Below, piece after piece: positions 17,139 to 24,063 of a stretch of DNA of 64,000 nucleotides. Each line of letters starts with the position of its first letter. The first letter of the stretch is position 1. The position numbers were made by a program, and so were the translations under genes. The stretch covers positions 62,001-126,000 of the forward strand of contig DBYX01000007.1 in the NCBI GenBank assembly GCA_002311665.1, written 5' to 3'. Below the pieces are notes generated by a model. That model made no database searches. It was not told the origin of the DNA and saw only the letters and a program-made list of their open reading frames with translations. This DNA comes from Lachnoclostridium sp. UBA1175 (GTDB taxonomy: Bacteria; Bacillota; Clostridia; Lachnospirales; Lachnospiraceae).

Positions 17139-18635
17139 ATGCAGTATATACTGGATACATTGGGAAACCTGGCGAAGTCCACGGCGTTTGCTTCCCTCAC
17201 ATGGGGCAATCTGCTGATGATCTGCGTCGCCTTGTTTTTCATGTATTTGGCAATTGCCAAAGATTATGAACCTCTGCTTCTGGTTCCGATCTCCTTCGGT
17301 ATGCTCCTCGTGAACATGTACCCGTCGATCATGGCTGAGCCTGTCGACCATGTGTACACATTTTACGACTCGAACAACGAGAAGGTCGTTTGCATCAAGA
17401 ACGAAGAGGTTGAGTTTTTCAAGGTCGATGAGGATAACCTGGTCAAGTATGTGTTCGATGTGAACGCGTACAATGAGGACGCGAATACCTCGGAAGGGTA
17501 TCAGCGTATCCTCGGTTTCAAATCGGCGGAGGAAATCTACAAGTACTATGATGCCTCGAACAAGTCGGAGGATGAACTGCGGCTGGGAACGGTCTGTGTC
17601 ATCTATATGACCAAAGAGGGCAAAGAGGTTTTGTTCTATCAGGTTGAACAGGGTGTCGCCGGCAAGTATGAGTGCCCGGGCAGCACCAGGATGGAAGATA
17701 CCAAGCAGGCCGGCGGTCTGTTGTACTACTTCTTCCAGCTGGATGAGTGGGCTGTCCTGCCTTGCCTGATCTTCATGGGCGTCGGCGCGATGACCGACTT
17801 CGGTCCTCTGATCGCGAATCCGAAGAGCTTCCTGCTCGGTGCGGCGGCTCAGCTCGGTATCTTCTTCGCGTACCTGTCAGCTATATTCCTCGGTTTCAAT
17901 GACAAAGCGGCGGCAGCGATCTCCATCATCGGCGGCGCTGACGGCCCGACGTCAATATTCTTAGCGGGTAAGCTCGGCCAGACGGAGTATATGGGTGCGA
18001 TCGCCGTTGCGGCGTACTCCTATATGTCGCTCGTGCCGATCATCCAGCCCCCGATCATGCGACTTCTCACGACGGAGAAGGAGCGCAAGATCAAGATGGA
18101 GCAGCTTCGCCCGGTTTCCAAACTGGAGAAGATCCTCTTCCCGATCGTCGTTACGCTCGTGGTTGTCGCTCTTCTTCCGGATACGGCTCCGTTGGTTGGC
18201 TGCCTGATGCTCGGTAACATCTTCCGCGAGTCCGGCGTTGTCCGCCAGCTGCAGGAGACCGCTTCGAACGCGATGATGTACATCGTGGTCATCATCCTCG
18301 GTACGTCCGTAGGTGCCACGACGAGTGCGGAGGCTTTCCTGAAGCTCGATACGCTCAAGATCGTTGCACTCGGTCTGATCGCTTTCGCGGTAGGTACCGC
18401 GGGCGGTGTGTTGTTCGGCAAGCTTATGTGTAAGGCGACACACGGCAAGATCAATCCGTTGATCGGTTCCGCAGGTGTTTCCGCAGTTCCGATGGCGGCG
18501 CGCGTTTCCCAGAAGGTCGGCGCGGAGGAAGATCCTACGAACTTCCTTCTTATGCACGCGATGGGACCGAACGTGGCCGGTGTTATCGGTACCGCAGTTG
18601 CTGCCGGTGTGTTTATGGCAGTGTTCGGAGTTTGA
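17139..18635 (+). CDS. Sodium ion-translocating decarboxylase, beta (membrane) subunit
   Basis: OadB/MmdB/GcdB-type polytopic protein that decarboxylates carboxybiotin and exports Na+. 498 residues against ~430 for Klebsiella OadB. Conserved blocks: FMGVGAMTDFGPLIANPKS (~214-232), IIGGADGPTSIFLAGKL (~266-282), YSYMSLVPIIQPPIMR (~288-303), and the C-terminal LIGSAGVSAVPMAARVS with HAMGPNVAGVIG. About 65 extra residues lie between the first two helices (~20-66) and the ADGPT core: a soluble, acidic, Tyr-rich stretch (~70-187). This stretch is unusual. The ATG follows GGGAGGATAACCTAT. A 160-bp gap with a CGCTGTT/AACAGCG hairpin (18646-18669) separates it from the next gene. Confidence 0.93.
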   Translation: MQYILDTLGNLAKSTAFASLTWGNLLMICVALFFMYLAIAKDYEPLLLVPISFGMLLVNMYPSIMAEPVDHVYTFYDSNNEKVVCIKNEEVEFFKVDEDNLVKYVFDVNAYNEDANTSEGYQRILGFKSAEEIYKYYDASNKSEDELRLGTVCVIYMTKEGKEVLFYQVEQGVAGKYECPGSTRMEDTKQAGGLLYYFFQLDEWAVLPCLIFMGVGAMTDFGPLIANPKSFLLGAAAQLGIFFAYLSAIFLGFNDKAAAAISIIGGADGPTSIFLAGKLGQTEYMGAIAVAAYSYMSLVPIIQPPIMRLLTTEKERKIKMEQLRPVSKLEKILFPIVVTLVVVALLPDTAPLVGCLMLGNIFRESGVVRQLQETASNAMMYIVVIILGTSVGATTSAEAFLKLDTLKIVALGLIAFAVGTAGGVLFGKLMCKATHGKINPLIGSAGVSAVPMAARVSQKVGAEEDPTNFLLMHAMGPNVAGVIGTAVAAGVFMAVFGV

Positions 18636-18795
18636 TGAACGGCGTCGCTGTTTCTCATAAGGAACAGCGGGTGACTGCTTGACGGCGGTGCTTAACTGCC
18701 TCGGAAGGTGAGAGTGCTCATCGCTTCGACAGGACCGCACCGGGTATATTATTCACGCATCCGCGCGGCGGGTGCGGAAATGGAGGAATCATTCT

Positions 18796-20208
18796 ATGGC
18801 TGAACAGGTGAAGAAGCCGGTTAAGATTACAGAGACCATTCTGCGCGACGCGCATCAGTCTCTGATTGCAACAAGAATGCCTACGGAACTGATGCTCCCG
18901 ATCGTGGAGAAGATGGACCAGGTAGGCTACCATTCCGTGGAGTGCTGGGGCGGCGCTACATTTGACTCCTGCCTCCGCTTCCTGAAGGAAGATCCGTGGG
19001 ATCGTCTCCGCAAGCTTCGCGCAGGTTTCAAGAAGTCGAAACTGCAGATGCTCTTCCGCGGACAGAACATTCTCGGTTACAACCACTACGCTGACGACGT
19101 AGTTGAGTATTTTGTACAGAAGTCGATCGCCAACGGTATCGACATCATCCGTATCTTCGACTGCCTCAACGATCTCCGCAACCTCGAGACCGCTGTGAAG
19201 GCGACGAAGAAGGAGGGCGGTCACGCACAGATCGCTCTGTCCTACACCCTCGGCGACGCTTACACGCTTGAGTACTGGGAGAAGACCGCAAAGCAGATTG
19301 AGGAGATGGGAGCGGATTCCATCTGTATCAAGGATATGGCGGGCCTTCTTGTTCCGTACAAGGCAACGGAGCTCGTTACCGCTCTCAAGAACGGTAGCTC
19401 GCTTCCGATCCAGCTGCATACGCACTACACCTCCGGTGTGGCTTCCATGACGTACCTCAAGGCGGTTGAGGCAGGCTGCGACATCATCGACTGCGCAATG
19501 TCTCCTCTTGCTCTGGGTACCAGTCAGCCGGCGACCGAGGTTATGGTTGAGACGTTCCGCGGAACGCCTTACGATTCCGGCCTTGATCAGAACCTGCTTG
19601 CGGAGATTGCGGAGTACTTCCGTCCTTACCGTGAGGAGTGCCTCAAGAGCGGCCTCCTGAACCCGAAGGTGCTCGGCGTCAACATTAAGACGCTGATGTA
19701 TCAGGTTCCCGGTGGTATGCTTTCGAACCTCGTGTCCCAGCTTAAGGAAGCCGGTGCCGAGGACAAGTTCGAGGCAGTGCTCGAGGAAGTTCCGAGAGTT
19801 CGTAAAGACTTCGGTGAGCCGCCGTTGGTTACGCCTTCGTCCCAGATCGTCGGTACGCAGGCTGTTCTCAACGTGCTTCAGGGCGAGCGTTACAAGATGG
19901 TTACGAAGGAGTCGAAGAAGATCCTCTCCGGCGAGTTCGGCCAGACCATCAAGCCGTTCAATCCCGAGGTTCAGAAGAAGTGCATCGGCGATGTGAAACC
20001 GATCACCTGCCGCCCGGCAGACCTGATCGAGCCGCAGCTTCCGAAGTTCAAGGAAGAGTGCAAGCAGTGGGTTCAGCAGGAGGAGGACGTTCTGTCCTAC
20101 GCACTGTTCCCGCAGGTTGCGACCGAGTTCTTCAAGTATCGTCAGGCACAGCAGACCGGTGTCGATGTCGCGAAGGCAGACGCCGCTACGAAGTCCTATC
20201 CGGTATAA
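18796..20208 (+). CDS. Oxo-acid carboxyltransferase, 5S / OadA / PycB-like subunit
   Basis: Metal-dependent carboxyltransferase of the HMGL-like family that moves a carboxyl group between pyruvate/oxaloacetate and biotin. 470 residues: TIM barrel with TILRDAHQSL (~14-23), the catalytic/carbamylated Lys in CIKDMAG (~180-186), metal-binding HTHYTSG (~213-219), then the conserved PycB domain. No C-terminal biotinyl domain is present, so it must use the separate carrier encoded upstream, as the transcarboxylase 5S subunit does. The ATG at 18796 follows GGAGGAATCATTCT. The operon terminator follows at 20226. Confidence 0.92.
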   Translation: MAEQVKKPVKITETILRDAHQSLIATRMPTELMLPIVEKMDQVGYHSVECWGGATFDSCLRFLKEDPWDRLRKLRAGFKKSKLQMLFRGQNILGYNHYADDVVEYFVQKSIANGIDIIRIFDCLNDLRNLETAVKATKKEGGHAQIALSYTLGDAYTLEYWEKTAKQIEEMGADSICIKDMAGLLVPYKATELVTALKNGSSLPIQLHTHYTSGVASMTYLKAVEAGCDIIDCAMSPLALGTSQPATEVMVETFRGTPYDSGLDQNLLAEIAEYFRPYREECLKSGLLNPKVLGVNIKTLMYQVPGGMLSNLVSQLKEAGAEDKFEAVLEEVPRVRKDFGEPPLVTPSSQIVGTQAVLNVLQGERYKMVTKESKKILSGEFGQTIKPFNPEVQKKCIGDVKPITCRPADLIEPQLPKFKEECKQWVQQEEDVLSYALFPQVATEFFKYRQAQQTGVDVAKADAATKSYPV

Positions 20209-20225
20209 TACGATCGCTATTCAAA

Positions 20226-20257
20226 ACCGCCCGGCAGAATCATGTCGGGCGGTTTTT
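20226..20257 (+). terminator. Terminator of the decarboxylase operon
   Basis: Perfect 8-bp stem ACCGCCCG (20226-20233) / CGGGCGGT (20246-20253) followed by TTTT. Confidence 0.9.
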
Positions 20258-20290
20258 GCAAAAAAAAAAATTAAGATTTTCCGGCGAAAG

Positions 20291-20318
20291 TTGTCATATA
20301 GGGTAGAGACAGGATAAC
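20291..20318 (+). promoter_or_regulatory. Possible promoter of the sigma/serpin operon
   Basis: TTGTCA (20291-20296), 16-bp spacer, GATAAC (20313-20318), ending 14 bp before the likely start codon. It could be SigA-dependent or a self-recognised site of the alternative sigma factor; the two cannot be told apart by eye. Confidence 0.4.
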
Positions 20319-20332
20319 ACGGGGGAATGTTC

Positions 20333-20890
20333 ATGGAAGATGATCAGATCGTCGAACTGTTCTTTCAACGGGAACAGCAGGGGATTGCGGAGACGCAACG
20401 GAAGTACGGAAACTATCTGCAGGCCATAGCGTATCGGATCCTCGGCAGTCGTGAGGACGCCGAGGAGTGTGTCAACGATACGTTTCATCTGGTGTGGAAC
20501 CGAATCCCGCCGGAGCGCCCGACGGTGCTTCGGATGTTCCTCGCAAAATTCGCCCGCAACTGCGCGATCAACCGATACAAGGCGGCGCACGCAGCCAAGC
20601 GGGGCGGCGGTGAGACGGCTCTGGCGATCGAGGAGCTCGGTGAGTGTATCGCCGGTGGCTCCGATCCCGAGCGCTCGGCGATGTCCGAGGAGCTCTCGGC
20701 GGCGATCCGCAGGTTTGTGCGGGAACTTCCCCAGCGTGAGGGCGACATTTTCCTCAGACGCTACTTCTTTACGGAAAATGTGAAGGAGATCGCGGAGCGA
20801 TACGGCATTTCACAAAACAATGTGAGTGTTACCCTGAATCATACGAGAAAGAAACTGCGGGAGTACCTTCTTAGGGAACAGCTTATGTAG
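20333..20890 (+). CDS. ECF-like RNA polymerase sigma factor
   Basis: Sigma-70 family protein of 185 residues. Region 2 (~20-90) has YLQAIAYRILGSREDAEECVNDTFHLVWN; region 4 (~125-180) has the helix-turn-helix VKEIAERYGISQNNVSVTLNHTRKKLREYL. No region 1 or 3 is present, as in ECF factors. The ATG at 20333 is preferred over 20327 because GGGGG (20321-20325) is then 7 bp away. The next gene, 34 bp downstream, encodes a membrane-anchored serpin with an anti-sigma-like N-terminus, so the two are probably a regulator pair. Targets are not visible in the window. Confidence 0.9.
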   Translation: MEDDQIVELFFQREQQGIAETQRKYGNYLQAIAYRILGSREDAEECVNDTFHLVWNRIPPERPTVLRMFLAKFARNCAINRYKAAHAAKRGGGETALAIEELGECIAGGSDPERSAMSEELSAAIRRFVRELPQREGDIFLRRYFFTENVKEIAERYGISQNNVSVTLNHTRKKLREYLLREQLM

Positions 20891-20924
20891 GGGAGGAATA
20901 CCCGGAAGGAGAAAGGAGTTATGT

Positions 20925-22430
20925 ATGAAAGCGGAAGACCTGTATGACGGCATCGGAACGATGGATGAGGATCTGCTGGAGCGGAGTGAACGGAATGCGG
21001 AGAAGAAAAAGAAGGTGAGGAGGATCAGACCGCGTATGGCCGCGCTGATCGCGGCGGCCGCCTTACTGCTTGTGGGAGGCATCGCACTGATGACGTACGG
21101 CGTTCTGCACAACCGGTCGAACGATCCGGCGGATGAGGAGAACGGAAAAAAGCAGGGGCAGTTTCTGCTGGCGGGGGCCGTGCTGCCGAAACTCGGCAAG
21201 GAACCGCGGATGGAGAACTACCCGGACACCGAGAAAGGTATGCTGCAGTTCCGGGAAGCGCATAAGCAGTGGAAAGAGGAGAAAGAGGCGCTGATGACAG
21301 CCATCGAGGAGTATGGGGAGGACAAGGCTTACGGGGCCGTGGAGCAGTTCACCCTGCGGAGCCTAAAGACCATGCTCTCCGGTCGAAACGGAGAGAACAG
21401 TGCGTACTCGCCGATCAACATTTACCTTCTGCTGGGAATGCTTGCGGAGTCGACGGACGGCGCATCGAGGGAACAGATCCTTTCGCTGGCCGGCGCGGAG
21501 AGTATCGAGGATATCCGGGCGAGATCGAAGGCACTGTGGAATGCCCTGTATTTCAATTCCGACGATGAAAAACTTGTTCTCGGAGCCTCCGTATGGCTCG
21601 ATGCGAAAGCGAAAAATGTGTACAACGAGGAGACGCTTGCAAGGCTGGCATCCGATTACTATGCATCATCCTTCGCCGGGGAGATGGGCAGCGCGGAATA
21701 CAACAAGGAGTTCCGCGGATGGTTCAACAAGATGACCGACGGGATGCTCAAGGACCGGGTGGAGGAACTGGAACTGAATGATGATACGATCATTGCGCTT
21801 GCAACGACGATCTGTTTCATCAATCAGTGGGCGAATCCTTTCGATGAGAGTGATACGACAGAGGAAGTGTTCCACGCGGCAACGGGAGATGTGAAGGCCG
21901 AGTTCATGCATGAGACTGCGGTCGGGCTTTACTGCCGGGGGGAGCGATTTACCGCGGTATACAAGTACCTGAGAAATTCCCGTATGTGGATGATCCTTCC
22001 GGATGAGGGAGTCAGCGTCGATGAGATACTGGACGATCCCGAGCTGGAAAAACTGCTGGATTACCGTAAGGATAATATGACAGAGGCGATGATCCATCTC
22101 GGGGTGCCGAAGTTTGATGTTGTCGGTGACACGGATCTGCTGGAGACGCTTCCGAAACTCGGAGTGACCGACATCTTCAACTTGAATGCCGATTTTTCGC
22201 CGCTCCTCAACGGAAGCGGGAGCTTTGTCTCCGAGGCCAAGCATTCGGCGAGGGTGCAGATTGACGAGAAGGGAGTCAAGGCGGCGGCTTTCGCAGAGGT
22301 ACAGCTGTCGAGAGGCATCGTCCCGACACCTGACGGGGAGCTGTACATCACGCTCGACCGGCCATTCCTTTTCCTGGTGACCGGGCTTGGGGAAACACCG
22401 CTTTTCGCGGGAGTCGTGGAGAAACCGTGA
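20925..22430 (+). CDS. Membrane-anchored serpin with anti-sigma-like N-terminus
   Basis: 501 residues. N-terminal cytoplasmic segment with LYDGIGTMDEDLLERSE (~5-21), a pattern I associate with membrane partners of sigma factors in Clostridia, followed by a basic KKKKVRRIRPR, one membrane helix (~37-58), a linker, then a complete serpin fold outside (~135-501). Serpin marks: SPINIYLLLGML, a VWLDAK strand, TICFINQWANPFD, MILPDE, VPKFDV, and the reactive-centre hinge DEKGVKAAAFAEV (447-459) leading to the loop QLSRG (460-464) and the C-terminal RPFLFLV. The Ala-rich hinge suggests an inhibitor that traps a serine or cysteine protease, with Arg463 or Gly464 near P1. It follows the sigma gene and ends at a terminator. 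The coupling of protease trapping to sigma release is inference. Confidence 0.88.
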   Translation: MKAEDLYDGIGTMDEDLLERSERNAEKKKKVRRIRPRMAALIAAAALLLVGGIALMTYGVLHNRSNDPADEENGKKQGQFLLAGAVLPKLGKEPRMENYPDTEKGMLQFREAHKQWKEEKEALMTAIEEYGEDKAYGAVEQFTLRSLKTMLSGRNGENSAYSPINIYLLLGMLAESTDGASREQILSLAGAESIEDIRARSKALWNALYFNSDDEKLVLGASVWLDAKAKNVYNEETLARLASDYYASSFAGEMGSAEYNKEFRGWFNKMTDGMLKDRVEELELNDDTIIALATTICFINQWANPFDESDTTEEVFHAATGDVKAEFMHETAVGLYCRGERFTAVYKYLRNSRMWMILPDEGVSVDEILDDPELEKLLDYRKDNMTEAMIHLGVPKFDVVGDTDLLETLPKLGVTDIFNLNADFSPLLNGSGSFVSEAKHSARVQIDEKGVKAAAFAEVQLSRGIVPTPDGELYITLDRPFLFLVTGLGETPLFAGVVEKP

Positions 22431-22452
22431 CAAAGTCATAAGGCAAAGTAAG

Positions 22453-22485
22453 GCGGGCTGCGGAGAGATTCCGCGGCCCGCTTTC
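22453..22485 (+). terminator. Terminator after the serpin gene
   Basis: GCGGGCTGCGGA (22453-22464) pairs with TCCGCGGCCCGC (22470-22481) around one mismatch, followed by TTTC. A second inverted repeat, CTCGTGCC (22485-22492) / GGCACGAG (22515-22522), follows at once. Confidence 0.75.
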
Positions 22486-22634
22486 TCGTGCCGGCGAGCC
22501 AGCCCGCGACGGGAGGCACGAGCAATTGTCTTTACGCAACACGGAAAATGTTGTAAAATACTGCTGTATATCCGCAAACCGAGCGGATTCTCGGCTTCTG
22601 AGAGAAGAGATTCCGCTGGGGTCTGTTCTTCCTC

Positions 22635-22766
22635 ATGGCGATGCTCCCGCTTCTGATCATGTTTATGTTTGAATGGGGCTGGGGCGCCGTCATTGTGACG
22701 TTGGTGATCCTGGCGATACCGGTGGTCATCAGCTCGCTTGAGTGGGTCATTAAATCGGAAGACTGA
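22635..22766 (+). CDS. Possible small membrane protein
   Basis: 43 codons from ATG 22635 to TGA 22764-22766, in the 414-bp gap between the serpin and cysteine desulfurase genes. It starts MAMLPLLIMFMFEWGWG and is followed by a second hydrophobic run and SSLEWVIKSED, a convincing small membrane protein sequence. There is no good ribosome site. The same frame is open a further 11 codons upstream (EKRFRWGLFFL), which would give a basic start before the first helix but has no ATG/GTG/TTG before the TGA at 22599-22601. Either it starts weakly at 22635 or it is a remnant whose start was lost. Confidence 0.35.
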   Translation: MAMLPLLIMFMFEWGWGAVIVTLVILAIPVVISSLEWVIKSED

Positions 22767-22844
22767 GATAACCGAAAGACGGGAATAAATCGGACAATGG
22801 AATAACCCGGAAAACTTGAAACAATAAAGGCAGCGAGGCGAACT

Positions 22845-24038
22845 ATGGCTATCTATCTCGACAATGCAGCTTCTATGAAGACGCGCGCGGAGGCGCTTGC
22901 GGCGGCGATGCCCTATCTGGCGGAGGAGTACGGAAATCCGTCCTCGCTTCACTCGCCGGGACTTACGGCGAAGAAGGCGATCCAGAAGGCGAGGGAGGAC
23001 CTGGCGACATGTCTGTGGTGCAAACCGAGTGAGATCGTGTTCACCTCGGGCGGAACGGAGAGCGACAACCTGGCGATCAAGGGCTATTTCGAGGCCAACT
23101 GCGAGAGAGGAAAGCATATTATCACGACGAACATCGAGCATCACGCGGTCAGCGGGAGCATCGGGTGGCTTCGCGGTTTCGGTGCGGACGTGACCGTGTT
23201 GCCGGTGGACGGCGACGGGCTTGTCACGGCGGCGCAGGTTGAGGCGGCGATACGGCCGGACACGATACTGATCGCGATCCAGTTCGCGAACAATGAGATC
23301 GGGACCGTGCAGCCGATCACGGAGATCGCGGCGGTCGCAAAGAAGCACGATATCGCGCTGTTCACCGACGCGGTACAGGCCGTGGGGCACATTCCTTTCG
23401 CCCTCGGAAGCGCCGAGGGTGCGGGCAAACTGCCGCAGGGTGACACACCTTACAACTATCTTGGGATCACAATGCTTTCCGGCTCCGCGCACAAGTTCGG
23501 CGGGCCGAAAGGAACGGGCTTTCTCTTTGTGCGCGAGGGGACGAAGCTCGCGCCGCAGCTGCACGGCGGACCGCAGGAAATGCGCCTGCGCGCTGGAACG
23601 GAGCACGTTGCGGGCATCGTCGGAATGGCGGCTGCGCTCGTGGTATCCTGCAGGGAGCTGCGGGAGAGCTCGCGGCGTGTGAGAGCGCTTCGCAACGCGA
23701 TGATCGACCGCATATTATCGGAGATCCCCGACTCGCGCGTAAACGGAAGCAGGGAGAACCGTCTTCCCGGCAATGTGAGCGTATCCTTTGCGGGGGTGGA
23801 GGCGGCTTCGGTGCTCGTGATGATGGATATGGCGGGGATCGCCTGCTCGGGAGGCTCCGCCTGCACATCCGCATCGGGCACGGTATCCCACGTGATCGAG
23901 GCGCTGCGGATCCCGGCGGAGTATGAGAACGGAACCGTCCGTTTCACGATCTCACCGGCGACGACGAAGGCGGAGATTGACGCCGCCGTGACGGCGCTCG
24001 CGGGGATCATCGTGAAGCTTCGGGCCGGACGAAAGTGA
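22845..24038 (+). CDS. Cysteine desulfurase (NifS/IscS family)
   Basis: PLP enzyme that takes sulfur from cysteine for Fe-S clusters or tRNA thiolation. 397 residues. It starts IYLDNAASMKTRAEAL; SGGTESDN is the cofactor-phosphate region, and the PLP Lys is Lys217 in GSAHKFGGPKGTGF. The mobile-loop Cys340 sits in GGSACTSASGTVSHV. The short loop with SACTSAS is typical of group I NifS/IscS-like enzymes. The ATG follows AGCGAGGCGAACT, a weak ribosome site. The two-gene SUF system at 45465 has no desulfurase of its own, so this enzyme could be its sulfur donor; that is inference. A methyltransferase gene follows after 25 bp. Confidence 0.93.
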   Translation: MAIYLDNAASMKTRAEALAAAMPYLAEEYGNPSSLHSPGLTAKKAIQKAREDLATCLWCKPSEIVFTSGGTESDNLAIKGYFEANCERGKHIITTNIEHHAVSGSIGWLRGFGADVTVLPVDGDGLVTAAQVEAAIRPDTILIAIQFANNEIGTVQPITEIAAVAKKHDIALFTDAVQAVGHIPFALGSAEGAGKLPQGDTPYNYLGITMLSGSAHKFGGPKGTGFLFVREGTKLAPQLHGGPQEMRLRAGTEHVAGIVGMAAALVVSCRELRESSRRVRALRNAMIDRILSEIPDSRVNGSRENRLPGNVSVSFAGVEAASVLVMMDMAGIACSGGSACTSASGTVSHVIEALRIPAEYENGTVRFTISPATTKAEIDAAVTALAGIIVKLRAGRK

Positions 24039-24063
24039 AACATCGCACAGAGAGGGAAAATGT

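Noticed and set aside
22526..22559. Promoter TTGTCT / TAAAAT before the small membrane ORF
   Set aside because: The spacer would be 22 bp, too long for a SigA promoter.
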